In this document: in pieces, positions 1 to 10,115 of the stretch
Numbering within the stretch: position 1 is the first letter of the stretch
How the letters are laid out: each line of letters opens with the position of its first letter
Origin: Paenibacillus sp. FSL R5-0341
GTDB taxonomy: Bacteria > Bacillota > Bacilli > Paenibacillales > Paenibacillaceae
Reading direction: 5' to 3'
DNA: 64,000 nt
Assembly (NCBI RefSeq): GCF_037975235.1
Contig: NZ_CP150241.1
Span: forward strand, 4,712,001-4,776,000
The notes under the pieces: model-generated
The model's input: the letters and a program-made list of their open reading frames with translations, nothing else
Told to the model about the DNA's origin: nothing
Database searches by the model: none
Made by a program: the position numbers and the translations under genes

Positions 1-1619
1 GAAGCAGCGGATTGCTCACTGGCTGTCGCAATTTCATGAATCGCTCTCACCAACGTCTCAACAGTTTCATTCACCTGTCGTGCTGTCGTGTGGAGATCAT
101 TCACCGTTTTGGCTTGTTCAACTGCATGAGTGTAATACTCATCTGCCGTATCTTCCAACAACTTATAGTCATTGCCCACCTGATTGAACATAAAGGTAAG
201 CATTTCCTTCGCGCTAGAAGACAGAAGAGCGACAGACGCTGTAACTTCACTTGTAACATGCCGAATCTCGTCTGCAGCTTGTCTGGAGCCATCTGCCAAT
301 TTGCGGATTTCCTCAGCTACAACGGCAAAGCCACGTCCTGCTTCACCTGCACGAGCCGCTTCAATGGAAGCATTCAATGCGAGCAAGTTGGTCTGCGAGG
401 TAATATCCAGAATGGACTGGGACAGAACACCGATCTGGTCCACTGCATGTGCACGCTCCAACGCATCATTCATCTTCACGCTTGCACTTGTATACATTTC
501 CTGAGCTGCCTTACTAGACACACTAGCCTCCTGCTTCAGAACCTCAGCTTTGCCGCTAGTAACATTAGCAGACTCGGCCTTCTCCTTAGTACGGGCGGAG
601 ATGTATTCCGCCGCTCGAAGGACCTCATTGACGGATTGATTCATATTCTCGGTATATGCAGAAGTCTCTTCCATCGTTGCCGACAACTCTTCTACCGTTG
701 CAGACACCTCACGTATGCGCTCATTGAGTTCCGACATGTTCTGATTCGTGAGGTCACTCATCTCATTGATCTGCTGAGACTCATTCACCACACTTGTAAT
801 TACATTTGAAGTGGAACCCGTCATGTTATGAATGGCACGGGCAATGACACTAATTTCATTCTTACCTTGGAGCAACTGGGGAGCAATGGTAGCTGCCAGA
901 TTGCCCTGTGTAACCTCTTCACAGTAGCTATTGATCGCACGCATCCGACGATGAATATTTCTAATCGTCAGATAGGACATAATGACCAAAACAGCCAGTG
1001 AAGTGAGGAGAACTATACCAAGAAACAGCGCTGCATCTCGAATGGTATCTTGGGTTTGCGCATATAATTTTGCAGATTCTTCTTCATTATATGTACTTAA
1101 CTTCGTAACCGTTTCTACAATAGCTGTACTGCTTTTATTAATTCGATCTCTTTCCTCATCATCATAGGTTCCCGTTGTTTTCTTGACGTTCATGATCTGT
1201 TCAATGTCCTGGTCGTAAACTTCCAGCTTCGCCTTGAGATCATTGAAGATTTCTTGTTCTGTTGCATCAAGAGTTCTTGCGGAAAACTCGCCCATTCCAC
1301 CCATCACATTTTTCTTGTTCTTCTGAACTTGCTCATATTGCTTGTCCGTATATTCTTGCTTATCGAGAAGCTTGGTATAGTTGGCACGCATATTATAGAA
1401 ATCAGCCTTAATCTCCAAAATATTGGTCTGATGCAAGAATCGATCTGTATATAACGCGCCCTGGGCCAGTCTTACATCATTCATACCAAATATGCCGAAT
1501 AGAAATAGTACAACGAGTCCAATCAAACTAACGGCAATCATTAATATCAAGGTTGTCGTTATCTTCAGCTGTCGAATCCCTCTCCCCCCTGATTTACTAC
1601 TCCCTGATTTCTTAGACAT
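1..1619 (-). CDS. Methyl-accepting chemotaxis protein, 3' end cut by window edge
   Basis: This is a transmembrane chemoreceptor that would signal to CheA/CheW. I translated the reverse strand from the ATG at 1619, which is preceded by CGGAGGAG. It stays open to base 1, so the C-terminus is missing (about 539 residues are visible). TM1 is at about residues 20-46. An extracellular four-helix-type region without cysteines spans about 47-195, TM2 about 196-217, and a HAMP domain about 218-270. The signalling domain includes the conserved hairpin tip ([17 protein letters not shown]), followed by [10 protein letters not shown]. The short helical sensor suggests a 4HB_MCP-type receptor; the ligand is unknown. 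It is divergent from another receptor at 1889, across 269 bp. Family assignment is secure. Confidence 0.95.
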   Translation of the reverse strand, partial: MSKKSGSSKSGGRGIRQLKITTTLILMIAVSLIGLVVLFLFGIFGMNDVRLAQGALYTDRFLHQTNILEIKADFYNMRANYTKLLDKQEYTDKQYEQVQKNKKNVMGGMGEFSARTLDATEQEIFNDLKAKLEVYDQDIEQIMNVKKTTGTYDDEERDRINKSSTAIVETVTKLSTYNEEESAKLYAQTQDTIRDAALFLGIVLLTSLAVLVIMSYLTIRNIHRRMRAINSYCEEVTQGNLAATIAPQLLQGKNEISVIARAIHNMTGSTSNVITSVVNESQQINEMSDLTNQNMSELNERIREVSATVEELSATMEETSAYTENMNQSVNEVLRAAEYISARTKEKAESANVTSGKAEVLKQEASVSSKAAQEMYTSASVKMNDALERAHAVDQIGVLSQSILDITSQTNLLALNASIEAARAGEAGRGFAVVAEEIRKLADGSRQAADEIRHVTSEVTASVALLSSSAKEMLTFMFNQVGNDYKLLEDTADEYYTHAVEQAKTVNDLHTTARQVNETVETLVRAIHEIATASEQSAA

Positions 1620-1888
1620 ACATACTCCTCCGGTTCTCCATAGGTCTATATTTCACAACGTGATACTTATAGTATCGGTGCATAGTAGTCTCAATTGTTA
1701 GCTATATGTAAAGTTGTGCATCCTTCTGCCCCAATATGATGTCACTTCCACTACTTTCTCGATCCGATCTTAATTCCATTTCTGTTGATTATTTTTCGTT
1801 TAGCCTACGGAAATCTACATAAATATATATATTATTCCGACATATAATTAGGCGCTTTTAGCTTAATACACATCTGGGGAGATGGAAC

Positions 1889-3961
1889 ATGTCAAACATT
1901 TTAAAGAAGCGGGGACTAAAGAAACCACGAACTTCCAGCATCGCGAACACATTATCCATTGTGCTATTGGTCATTATCGTTGTCGTCTTTGCCGTCCTGG
2001 GGACGTTCATGTATTCAAGCACACAAAACATTCTGGTCAAACAACAGGAGTCTATGCTTCAGACCAAGACACAAGCGATTGTAAGTGAGTTCGATGCATT
2101 ATTCAAAGAAAAAGGTTCACTGGTTAAGCAAATGTCAACAAATAAACTATTTCGACAATATATAGAAACGACTGAATCCGCAGAGGTAGCCACCACTTCC
2201 ACGTATGCAGCGGAAACACAGGACACACTCGCAGCCATTGTAAAAGAAGAACCTTCATTTGCGGATGCCTGGATCGCCGGTCTGGATGGTAAGGGGTTTT
2301 GGCTTCAAAATGATGGTGCGGCTTCCGCTCCGGACTTTGATATCCAAGCACGACCGTATTATGAGCCAGTATTAGCGGCAGATGGTCTTTACTACTCTGA
2401 TCCATATATCGATATCGCATCGAACAATGTACTTATGGGTATTTTTTATCCAATCAAAGATGACAGCAATACCATGATCGGATTTGCCGCGGCCGATATT
2501 GCATTTAAGGATATCCCGGCGATTATGGAGAGTTATTCACTAGGAAGCACGGGTTACTCCATTCTACTTTCCAAGACCGGAGATATTCTCTACCATCCGG
2601 ATCAGGAGAAAGTGTTGAAAGAAAAGATTACGGACACGACTGGCGATATTGGGGACATCGGCAAAAAGATGATCGCTGGAGAGTCTGGAGTGCAGCTAAT
2701 TAATGACAACGGGGAACGTCGTTATATTGGCTACGCAACCAGTAAAGATACAGGGTGGTCCGTAGGTCTGACCATATCCGAGAAAGAAGTTCTCGCGGAA
2801 TTAAAAACATTCACATGGATTACGCTTGGCGGATTTGCCGTTGCTACCATTTTGCTCGTGATCATCAGTTACATTACACTTCGTTATCTGCTCAGAGCAA
2901 TTCCACAACTGCTTGCCAAGATCAAGCTGATTGAACAAGGTGACCTGACAGTTGAACTGGATGCGAAGTCCAATAATGAGATCGGTCAGATTGCTCAAGG
3001 CTTGAATTCCATGGTGCAGAAGATTCAAGGCATGCTGCAGATGGTTGGTAGCTCGGCTCATGTCTTGAATCAGTCGTCTAATGATCTGCAAGCCATATCT
3101 TCAAGAACGGCAGGGACCATGAACGATACGTCTACAGCCATCAATGAGATTGCCAATGCGACCAATTATCAATCCATTGAGACGGAAAATATTTTACGCA
3201 AAACAGGTTCATTATCGAATCAAATCGATGAAATTGCGACGGATGCTCAAGCGATCGAGACGATGGTGCAGACATCTGTTGATCAGAGCGGCCAAGGACT
3301 CTTAGTCGTTGAACAACTCTCCAAATGGGCTGAGGAAAACCACAATTCAACACAGGCAATGTCCTCCATTATTCAGGAGATTGATCTGAGCCGTAATGAA
3401 ATATCCAGTTTTGTGGACACCGTAAAACAAATTGCTTCACAAACCAACCTGCTGGCACTCAATGCATCGATTGAAGCTGCTCGTGCTGGTGAACAGGGCA
3501 GAGGTTTTGCTGTCGTGGCCGAAGAAGTGCGTAAGCTTGCGGAGCAAACTGCACAGGCGACAGAAGAAATCAACAAGAAAGTACGTGTCATTGAAGAGAA
3601 AACCAACATATCGGTTGAACATACCGTGCGCGGTATGAACATTGCGGATGAAAATGCCAAATCTGTAGAGGACACGAAACAAGTCTTCTTCAGTATTAAC
3701 AAGGACCTGGAAGATTTGAAATTGCGCATGGTCCAGATCACTGGTAATACAACCAATGTTCATAAGCATAAAGATGAAATTTTCCAAGCGCTGGAGATTA
3801 TCTCTTCTACTACAGAAGAGAACTCTGCTTCAACGGAAGAAGTTAGCGCAAGCACGCAGGAACAATTGGACAGCATTGAACAGGTGGCTGATCTTTCGAA
3901 GCAGTTGAATCAGTTATCCAATAAATTGCAAGACGAATTGAGCCAGTTCAAGGTTGAATAG
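1889..3961 (+). CDS. Methyl-accepting chemotaxis protein with Cache-type sensor
   Basis: A 690-residue chemoreceptor. GGGGAGAT precedes the ATG. TM1 lies at about residues 24-46 and TM2 at about 306-332. The roughly 260-residue extracellular part between them has the look of a dCache_1 sensor (an [13 protein letters not shown] segment and YSDPYID), a fold that usually binds small metabolites such as amino acids or carboxylates. HAMP follows at about 333-386, then the cytoplasmic coiled-coil signalling domain with tip [19 protein letters not shown] and [12 protein letters not shown]. The C-terminus shows no CheR-docking pentapeptide that I can see. It is transcribed away from the receptor at 1619. 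The ligand cannot be read from sequence. Confidence 0.96.
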   Translation: MSNILKKRGLKKPRTSSIANTLSIVLLVIIVVVFAVLGTFMYSSTQNILVKQQESMLQTKTQAIVSEFDALFKEKGSLVKQMSTNKLFRQYIETTESAEVATTSTYAAETQDTLAAIVKEEPSFADAWIAGLDGKGFWLQNDGAASAPDFDIQARPYYEPVLAADGLYYSDPYIDIASNNVLMGIFYPIKDDSNTMIGFAAADIAFKDIPAIMESYSLGSTGYSILLSKTGDILYHPDQEKVLKEKITDTTGDIGDIGKKMIAGESGVQLINDNGERRYIGYATSKDTGWSVGLTISEKEVLAELKTFTWITLGGFAVATILLVIISYITLRYLLRAIPQLLAKIKLIEQGDLTVELDAKSNNEIGQIAQGLNSMVQKIQGMLQMVGSSAHVLNQSSNDLQAISSRTAGTMNDTSTAINEIANATNYQSIETENILRKTGSLSNQIDEIATDAQAIETMVQTSVDQSGQGLLVVEQLSKWAEENHNSTQAMSSIIQEIDLSRNEISSFVDTVKQIASQTNLLALNASIEAARAGEQGRGFAVVAEEVRKLAEQTAQATEEINKKVRVIEEKTNISVEHTVRGMNIADENAKSVEDTKQVFFSINKDLEDLKLRMVQITGNTTNVHKHKDEIFQALEIISSTTEENSASTEEVSASTQEQLDSIEQVADLSKQLNQLSNKLQDELSQFKVE

Positions 3962-4057
3962 TATAAGTGACGGTCTCCCTCCTCTTCTCATTTGCGCCTG
4001 ATCCATTTATTATAAATAGATATGTGTGTACGAAGAGGATTGGAGGAACACATCATC

Positions 4058-5230
4058 ATGAACTTTGCTAAACGTATGGACCACTTCGGTGAAGGAATCT
4101 TCACTCGGCTGCTGGAGATCAAACGCAATCGCCTGGAGAATGGACAACCTGTCATTGATCTCAGTGTAGGTACACCCAATATTCCACCTGCGCAGCATAT
4201 CATCACCGCACTATGTGAAGCTGCTGCTGATCCGTTGAACTATATATACGCGGTGAATGACCAGAGTGAGCTGCTGCAAGCTACAAGTGAGTGGTACAAG
4301 CAGCGCTATCAAGTCGAGTTGGACCCGAAGACACAGGTATGTTCCTTACTCGGTTCACAGGAGGGACTGGCGCATATCTCCCTCTCCATCGTGGACGAAG
4401 GAGATCTCGTTCTGGTACCTGATCCCTGTTATCCTGTCTTCGCTGATGGACCTTTATTGGCCGGAGCAGAGCTGTATTATATGCCGCAAAAAGAAGAAAA
4501 CGGATATGTTATTCAGCTTCAGGATATTCCGGAAGATATCGCTCATCGAGCGAAATTCATGCTGGTCTCCTATCCCAACAATCCGACAACAGCGATGGCA
4601 CCGGATCAGTTCTATCTCGACTTGATTGCCTTTGCCAAGAAGTATGATATTATCGTGCTCCACGATAATGCGTACAGTGAACTCGTATTTGACGGCAAGT
4701 CATGTGGAAGTTTTCTTGCGTTTCCTGGCGCCATGGACGTGGGTGTGGAATTCAATTCCTTATCCAAAACCTATGGCCTGGCCGGAGCCCGAATCGGCTT
4801 CTGTGTGGGCAATGCAACCATGGTCTCCATGCTGAAAAAGCTAAAATCTAATATGGATTACGGTATGTTCCTACCGATCCAAAAAGCAGCAATTGCTGCC
4901 ATTACCGGAGATCAGTCCGAGGTTGAACGGGTCAGAGCGATCTATGAACAGCGCAGAGACATCCTCTGTGAGGGCTTCAGCAATCTCGGTTGGCCTATTG
5001 CCAAACCTGAAGCGACCATGTTCATCTGGAGCCGAATACCGGCCAACTACGACAGCTCGGAGCAGTTCGCCATGGATCTGGTTACACATGCAGGAGTCAT
5101 CGCAACACCAGGGAGTGCCTTTGGTCCTTCAGGTGAAGGTTATGTGCGATTCGCCCTCGTTCAGGATATTGAAATATTACAGCAAGCCGTACAGTCAGTC
5201 GATGACAGCGGGATTTTGAAATCCAGCTAA
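4058..5230 (+). CDS. PLP-dependent class I/II aminotransferase
   Basis: A fold-type I aminotransferase of 390 residues, in the family that includes LL-diaminopimelate aminotransferase-like and MalY/PatA-like enzymes. The frame opens at 4022, but TTGGAGGAA at 4040-4048 lies inside that extension, so ATG 4058 is the likely start. Visible motifs are the N-terminal LSVGTPNIPP, the SYPNNPTTA substrate/PLP segment, HDNAYSELVF with the PLP-contacting Asp and Tyr, and NSLSKTYGLAGARIG with the Schiff-base lysine near residue 237. It probably transfers the amino group between an amino acid and 2-oxoglutarate. The amino donor is not identifiable. It ends just before a large terminator hairpin and appears monocistronic. 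Confidence 0.92.
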   Translation: MNFAKRMDHFGEGIFTRLLEIKRNRLENGQPVIDLSVGTPNIPPAQHIITALCEAAADPLNYIYAVNDQSELLQATSEWYKQRYQVELDPKTQVCSLLGSQEGLAHISLSIVDEGDLVLVPDPCYPVFADGPLLAGAELYYMPQKEENGYVIQLQDIPEDIAHRAKFMLVSYPNNPTTAMAPDQFYLDLIAFAKKYDIIVLHDNAYSELVFDGKSCGSFLAFPGAMDVGVEFNSLSKTYGLAGARIGFCVGNATMVSMLKKLKSNMDYGMFLPIQKAAIAAITGDQSEVERVRAIYEQRRDILCEGFSNLGWPIAKPEATMFIWSRIPANYDSSEQFAMDLVTHAGVIATPGSAFGPSGEGYVRFALVQDIEILQQAVQSVDDSGILKSS

Positions 5231-5259
5231 CGGGAGTAACATTCGAATGTGTTCAATTC

Positions 5260-5347
5260 AAAATCCCCTCAAGGTACACGCAGGAGTAAGAGCTTCACGT
5301 TAGATAACGTGACTCTCGATTCCCTGTAGACCTGAGGGGATTTTTTT
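5260..5347 (+). terminator. Large branched terminator hairpin
   Basis: AAAATCCCCTCA-a-GGT pairs with ACCTGAGGGGATTTT over 15 bp with one bulged A, followed by a run of seven T. The 50-nt loop holds further pairing: CACGTTA/TAACGTG, GAGT/ACTC and CAGG/CCTG. It terminates the aminotransferase gene. Confidence 0.85.
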
Positions 5348-5392
5348 CATTTGCGGAGGACTAGGCATTGGGCGAATGGTACCACGTGACAG

Positions 5393-5421
5393 CAAAAAGC
5401 CTGCTCGGGGAGCAGGCTTCT
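5393..5421 (-). terminator. Rho-independent terminator of the FecCD gene
   Basis: On the reverse strand AGCCTGCTC-ccc-GAGCAGGCT is followed by TTTTTGCT. It lies 16 bp beyond the stop codon of the permease. Confidence 0.88.
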
Positions 5422-5436
5422 TGCCTCAACAATTTT

Positions 5437-7485
5437 TTATACAGACTTCCGCCAGTTGGAACGATACATCAGATACAGGAAGTACGGCGTTCCAATGATC
5501 GCAATGAGTATACCTGATGGAATCTCTGTCGGCGCCATGACCGTTCTACCGATCGTATCGGCGAGCACCAGCATGACTGCACCCGCTAATGCGGATAAGA
5601 ACATGGATTGTCTTAACTTGTGCCCCGTCAGTAGCCGCACCATATGGGGTGCAATCAGACCAATAAAACCAACGGTTCCTACGCAAGCAACAGCACCTGC
5701 AGCAAGTAGTACACCCACTGTCATGGCCAGCAATCGTGTACGACGTACACCCAGACCAAGCCCCGATGCACTATTGTCGTCGAAAACCAGCAGTTCGAAT
5801 CTGCGTGCCAGCCACCAGGCCACCGGTACCAGAATAACTAAAAATAATCCGATAACCTTCACCTGTTCCCAGGTACGAGCATAGGTGCTTCCTGTCAGCC
5901 AGATATACCCGCTGCTACCGTAGACGGCGCCACGGACAATCAGAATCTGAATACCTGCTCCAGCAATGGCAGACATCGCGATCCCTAGCAACACAACCGC
6001 CGAAGGGTTCAGCCCTTTCTTCCAAGCGAGGGAGAACACGACCACTGCAGCAATGGCTGCACCGACAATGGCTGCAATCGGTAGCAAGTACATTGGAAGA
6101 CCCGGCCATAAGATGATGACCATCATCGCTCCAAGTCCTGCACCTGAGGACACCCCAACGATTGAAGCATCCGCCAGTGGGTTACGTACCGCCATCTGAA
6201 TGAGCACACCGCTAATTGCCAGTGCTGCCCCTGCACCTGCGGCAACAAGTGTACGCGGAATCCGAAGCTGAACTAATGCGGAGAACAGTCCATCCGACTG
6301 GAATAGGCTCGGCAACAGATCAGCCAATGGAATTCGCATGCCGCCAAACATTGTACTGAGCAAGATAAGGGCGATCGTAATGACTGAAAACAATACGGCT
6401 ATCGGGCCAAATGCAAAACGACGTGCAGGTGCTCCTGTGCTCATCGAAGTGGACATGCCTGAGCCGTTCGCAGCCTTCATGCGTGTAAGCACGAGCCAGA
6501 TGAGCCACGGTGCACCAATGATCGCCATAACCGCACCCGTTGGTAGTTCCATGCTGGAGTTATGCACCATCTTGGCGAGGACATCTGCTCCAACCAGGAG
6601 CGCTGCTCCCCATATGAACACACCGGGTAAAAGTAATCGGTTAGAACGTACACCACTCAATCGAACCAGATGTGGTGCGACCAGTCCCACGAAGCCAATC
6701 GGCCCAATTACACTGACGATGACTGCAGCCAGCAATACTGCGAGAATTAAACCACCCGCACGAGCCAATCCAACCTTTTGCCCCAACGAAGAAGCGGTTG
6801 ATTCATCCAGCTCCAGCATATCCCACTGTCTGGACAAAATTAACGCGAGAAGGGTAATGCCAATTACCCAAGGCCAAGCATAGGACACACCACTCCAGTC
6901 CTTCTGCACAAGTGTTCCGGAACCCCAAAGAAACAACCCTTGCGTCTCCATGGAGAAAAAAATATGTAATGCGCTTGTAAATGAACCGAGCACCATCGAT
7001 ACAATCATACCGGACAATGCAAGCCGAACCGGGCTTGATGTTCGTCCGCCGCCCATGAAATAAGCAGCAAATGCTGCCAGCAGACCACCAAGAGCTGCGA
7101 AGAGAAAAGGCGACTGACTTAACAGGCCTGGAAAAGCAATAACTCCCAGTACCACCACAAAGTACGCTCCTGCATTAATGCCCAGTGTATCTGAAGCAGC
7201 CAGTGGATTACGAGTAATCGTTTGCAGCAAAGCGCCCGCAACAGCCAGTGCGCCGCCTGCAAGAATACCAATCACTGTACGCGGCATGCGCAAATCCCAA
7301 ACCATATTGTGTTCTAATGTATCCTGTCTGCCTGTAAGTGCATCCCAAACGACATGCAAAGGAATGGAAGCTTCTCCATAACACAGACTTACAAAAAAAA
7401 GCACGATGAGAGCGGTTAGACCGCCCCCATATATGCTTATTGTGCGCCAATTCATAGCTGGCTTAGATCCTTGAACCGAACTCAT
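5437..7485 (-). CDS. Fused two-domain FecCD siderophore permease
   Basis: A 682-residue inner-membrane permease made of two FecCD domains in tandem, as in E. coli FhuB, where most Firmicutes have two separate genes. The first half covers about residues 1-335 and the second about 355-680. Each carries the RMPRT or RIPRT segment near its start, the AISGVLIQ/AVAGALLQ and NPLA motifs, and GFIGL(I/V)APH near its end, the loop that contacts the ATPase. It should import Fe3+-siderophore delivered by the lipoprotein encoded immediately upstream (the genes overlap by ATGA). No ATPase gene is present in the window, so a shared FhuC-like ATPase elsewhere is implied. Confidence 0.95.
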   Translation of the reverse strand: MSSVQGSKPAMNWRTISIYGGGLTALIVLFFVSLCYGEASIPLHVVWDALTGRQDTLEHNMVWDLRMPRTVIGILAGGALAVAGALLQTITRNPLAASDTLGINAGAYFVVVLGVIAFPGLLSQSPFLFAALGGLLAAFAAYFMGGGRTSSPVRLALSGMIVSMVLGSFTSALHIFFSMETQGLFLWGSGTLVQKDWSGVSYAWPWVIGITLLALILSRQWDMLELDESTASSLGQKVGLARAGGLILAVLLAAVIVSVIGPIGFVGLVAPHLVRLSGVRSNRLLLPGVFIWGAALLVGADVLAKMVHNSSMELPTGAVMAIIGAPWLIWLVLTRMKAANGSGMSTSMSTGAPARRFAFGPIAVLFSVITIALILLSTMFGGMRIPLADLLPSLFQSDGLFSALVQLRIPRTLVAAGAGAALAISGVLIQMAVRNPLADASIVGVSSGAGLGAMMVIILWPGLPMYLLPIAAIVGAAIAAVVVFSLAWKKGLNPSAVVLLGIAMSAIAGAGIQILIVRGAVYGSSGYIWLTGSTYARTWEQVKVIGLFLVILVPVAWWLARRFELLVFDDNSASGLGLGVRRTRLLAMTVGVLLAAGAVACVGTVGFIGLIAPHMVRLLTGHKLRQSMFLSALAGAVMLVLADTIGRTVMAPTEIPSGILIAIIGTPYFLYLMYRSNWRKSV

Positions 7486-8483
7486 TTGGTAATCGCCTCG
7501 ACTACCCCATCAACCAATACTTTGGAGGAGATCGGTCCACCAAATGTCCATGTTGTGCTATCGAGTTGATATGTGCGTTTTTCCTTCACAAAGTTCAGTC
7601 CGTTCCATACCGAGTTATCTTTCATGGCTGTGCCAAAGACGTCATCGTCTGGTTGTGTAATATAAATGAAGTTACTGTCCTTCACATCGGTTAAGGATTC
7701 AATGCCTACTGTGGAGAAGCCGTAGTTTTCAACTTTGTCCGGCTGCCAATCGTTAACCAGTCCGATTTTATCCAATGTACCAATCACAACTGAGTTATCG
7801 GTAAACATGCGCAGGCTGACTGCATTTTGATATGTGAACGCTTGTGTCAATGCAAAATTGAAGTTTTCTTTCCCCGCAGCAGCCAGTTTTTCTTTGGCTT
7901 CTACATAGTGCTGATCGAGATCACTAAGAACTTCTTTTGCTTTGTCTTCTTTACCCAGAGCCGTTGCAATGTTAGTAAAGATCTCTGTCATCTTGTCATA
8001 ATCATAGCCATTACCATCATACGGATCATATTCAATCGTTGGAGCAATCGCGTTAAGCTGATCGTATACCGCCGTGTTATTGTCTGCATTAGCAATGATG
8101 AGATCAGGCTTCAATGCAGCAATAGCTTCGAGATTCGGTTCACTGCGTGTTCCGATATCCGTTACACTGTCATCCAGTGCTGCTTCGGATGTTACCCACA
8201 CTTTATAGTTAGCGTTATCTGCGTTACCTACTGGTTGAACACCCAGGGCAACGACATCTTCCGTATATGTCCATTCAAGTGTAACAACACGCTCTGCTGG
8301 CTTGTCCAGCTTAAGCTCTCCACGTTTATGCTTCACGGTAACAGGACCTGCTGTCTCTTCAGCCGGAGCACTACCCGAGTCACTACCTTGACTTGTATCT
8401 GTTGTAGTGGTGGTTTTACCACAACCCGCCAAAACCAGCACAAAGGCCAGCATGATCAACAATCCGTTTAACCCTTTTTTCAT
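7482..8483 (-). CDS. Iron-siderophore ABC transporter binding lipoprotein
   Basis: A 333-residue extracellular lipoprotein. The signal peptide ends in a lipobox (LVLAGC, Cys at about residue 21), followed by a low-complexity Thr/Ser linker. The mature part is a FhuD/YfiY-like periplasmic-binding fold (PF01497): RVVTLEWTYTEDVVALGVQPVG, NLEAIAALKPDLIIA and IAPTIEYDP. It should capture an Fe3+-siderophore and pass it to the fused permease, whose start codon overlaps the stop of this gene. A good promoter and a Fur box lie directly upstream, so the operon is expected to be iron-repressed. The siderophore type is not determined. Confidence 0.95.
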   Translation of the reverse strand: MKKGLNGLLIMLAFVLVLAGCGKTTTTTDTSQGSDSGSAPAEETAGPVTVKHKRGELKLDKPAERVVTLEWTYTEDVVALGVQPVGNADNANYKVWVTSEAALDDSVTDIGTRSEPNLEAIAALKPDLIIANADNNTAVYDQLNAIAPTIEYDPYDGNGYDYDKMTEIFTNIATALGKEDKAKEVLSDLDQHYVEAKEKLAAAGKENFNFALTQAFTYQNAVSLRMFTDNSVVIGTLDKIGLVNDWQPDKVENYGFSTVGIESLTDVKDSNFIYITQPDDDVFGTAMKDNSVWNGLNFVKEKRTYQLDSTTWTFGGPISSKVLVDGVVEAITK

Positions 8484-8515
8484 ATCTGTATCTCCCCTGT
8501 TTGTATGTATTTATA

Positions 8516-8536
8516 TGATAACAATTATCATTATCA
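8516..8536 (-). promoter_or_regulatory. Fur box of the FecCD/binding protein operon
   Basis: Two overlapping 7-1-7 Fur sites: the sequence starts TGATAACAATTATCA and continues TTATCA. It lies between the -10 element and the start codon, where Fur binding would block transcription in iron-replete cells. Confidence 0.9.
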
Positions 8537-8543
8537 CTATTGG

Positions 8544-8572
8544 ATTATGCCGTAGGAATTGATTTTTGTCAA
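8544..8572 (-). promoter_or_regulatory. SigA-type promoter of the siderophore uptake operon
   Basis: On the reverse strand TTGACA, a 17-bp spacer, then CATAAT. The Fur box starts a few bases downstream of the -10. Confidence 0.8.
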
Positions 8573-8605
8573 TGCAAAGTACCTTATTCCCATTCTTTTA
8601 TGAAA

Positions 8606-8646
8606 TAAAAAAGGAGAGGGATAGCTCAAATGCTATCCTTCCCTTC
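8606..8646 (-). terminator. Terminator of the CueP-like gene
   Basis: On the reverse strand GGATAGC-atttga-GCTATCC, extended by AAGGGAA/CTCTCCTT pairing, followed by TTTTTT. Confidence 0.85.
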
Positions 8647-8665
8647 CATTGCTTGCCTGTTTACA

Positions 8666-9208
8666 TTAACTCAACTGCATCGTAGTGATGCATGTATTAT
8701 CATTTTCGTATGTAGACAATTGCGTTTCTGCAACCTTTCCATCTCGAACAATACGAATCAGATAGGTTCTGTCTCTAGGCACCCAAAAATCCATAAATCC
8801 GTTCGCACCAGACTTAATCACATCATCTTTCATAAAAGTGTTGCCTTGAGAATCGTGAATGGTAACGCTAAATTCCTTATTGCTCATTTCCCCCTGACAA
8901 CCGGTCAAGCTATGAATTGCGCAGGGATGGGTCTGGTCCACATAGGGCGCAATGGAAAGGAAAAATTCATTTTCAGGCAAAACGTATGTAGTGGTCTTTT
9001 TATCTTGATCAGTGACAATTAACTCTTTAGCATTAATGGAGGCAGATTCCGGTGTCTCTTTGCCTGTGCTGATATCTTCCACCAATTTTCTGATGTTGGA
9101 CGCACTGACTGTACCCGGCTCATCCTTGCCCGCCTTGCTTGCAAACAGGTAGGTTCCGATCACAATTACAACTGCAACACTTGCAATGATCCACATTTGT
9201 TTTTTCAC
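8666..9208 (-). CDS. cueP: CueP-family copper-binding protein
   Basis: A 180-residue membrane-anchored or secreted protein. I place the start at GTG 9208, with AGGAG 11 bp upstream; the open frame upstream of that lacks a ribosome site. Residues 5-23 form a signal or anchor segment without a lipobox cysteine. The CueP hallmarks are present: the THPCAIHSLTGCQGE segment and a third cysteine in NTCITTMQL near the C-terminus. In Salmonella the three cysteines bind copper in the periplasm. The role here, extracytoplasmic copper sequestration or handover, is inferred from that family. It is divergent from a TetR regulator at 9376 and followed by its own terminator. Confidence 0.88.
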   Translation of the reverse strand: MKKQMWIIASVAVVIVIGTYLFASKAGKDEPGTVSASNIRKLVEDISTGKETPESASINAKELIVTDQDKKTTTYVLPENEFFLSIAPYVDQTHPCAIHSLTGCQGEMSNKEFSVTIHDSQGNTFMKDDVIKSGANGFMDFWVPRDRTYLIRIVRDGKVAETQLSTYENDNTCITTMQLS

Positions 9209-9375
9209 CTGGAGTCCATCTCCTCGTCCGTTTTGGTTTATTATAAGGGAGAACACAGCGTTACGGACAGTTAACGACACCAAATTCACCATATATTCAC
9301 ATTTTTTGTATTGCAGTACGAGTAATCTGCAGCTTGTGCACTGTATCATTGATAAGTAAGGGAGGTTGTGTATAT

Positions 9376-10008
9376 ATGCTTAAGTCTCCATCCGTATCTG
9401 ACACTGATCGAAGAGTAAACAAATCCAAACTGGCTCTAAAGACAGCCCTTCTGGAATGGATGTCCCGTAAACCATTGGCCAGCATAACCATTACCGATAT
9501 TGTCAAATCCGCCGATCTGAACCGCAGCACATTTTACAAGCATTATGTATACAAAGAAGACCTGTTTGATGAATTGTTAAATGACGTGCTTGACGATCTC
9601 AAATCAGCCTATCGAGCACCCTATCAGCATTTCCGAGATTTCGATATGAAGGACCTTAACGCCTCAGCAATTCAAATTTTTGACCATGTACTGGCTCATG
9701 CCTCCTTCTATACATTACTGGTTCGTTCTAACGTGCTGTTGGATTTCAGGGATACACTTTATATAACCCTTAAAAACTTGTATCTGGAGGATGTGACCGA
9801 TCTGTCGCCTGATCCAAGGTTGGATAAGGAACTTCTCGCCTGTTATCAGGCTAATGCCGTTCTCGGTTTAGTTACGGGTTGGGTGCAAAGCAACTTCAAA
9901 TACAGTGCCTCCTATATGGTGGAACAACTGTTGGAATTCACACGCATGAACCGCTCCCAAGAGATTTATCGGTCTAATCTCCATTCTGCAACGAGTCCAT
10001 CAAAATAA
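9376..10008 (+). CDS. TetR/AcrR-family transcriptional regulator
   Basis: A 210-residue DNA-binding regulator. AGGGAGG lies 10 bp before ATG 9376, which excludes the in-frame ATG at 9334. The N-terminal TetR helix-turn-helix covers about residues 12-65 (ITITDIVKSADLNRSTFYKHY). The helical C-terminal domain belongs to the group often seen in TetR proteins of Bacilli with a TetR_C_33-like domain; I am not certain of the subfamily. It stands divergent from the CueP gene and convergent with the SDR gene, so either could be its target. No clear palindromic operator is visible in the 167-bp intergenic region. Confidence 0.9.
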   Translation: MLKSPSVSDTDRRVNKSKLALKTALLEWMSRKPLASITITDIVKSADLNRSTFYKHYVYKEDLFDELLNDVLDDLKSAYRAPYQHFRDFDMKDLNASAIQIFDHVLAHASFYTLLVRSNVLLDFRDTLYITLKNLYLEDVTDLSPDPRLDKELLACYQANAVLGLVTGWVQSNFKYSASYMVEQLLEFTRMNRSQEIYRSNLHSATSPSK

Positions 10009-10043
10009 AGTTACGCTACAACTCTGTAGTGGTATCTGCTCTT

Positions 10044-10094
10044 AAAAAGAGGTACTGTCTCCCCTGAAGCTTGAGAATACAGTACCTCTTTATT
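10044..10094. terminator. Bidirectional terminator between TetR and SDR genes
   Basis: AGAGGTACTGT pairs with ACAGTACCTCT across a 20-nt loop. A-rich and T-rich flanks on the two sides let it serve both convergent genes. Confidence 0.85.
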
Positions 10095-10115
10095 ATCTCG
10101 GAACATTCTTTGTAG

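Noticed and set aside
12-809. A 265-codon plus-strand open frame
   Set aside because: It lies antisense to the chemoreceptor signalling domain, has no ribosome site, and its translation is Cys/His/Leu-rich without a family pattern.
1620-1888. SigD promoters for the two divergent chemoreceptors
   Set aside because: CCGACATA-like and CCGATA-like cores exist on the two strands, but no TAAA element stands at the required 14-16 bp spacing.
7827-8471. A 214-codon plus-strand open frame
   Set aside because: Antisense to the siderophore-binding lipoprotein, Cys-rich and without a ribosome site.
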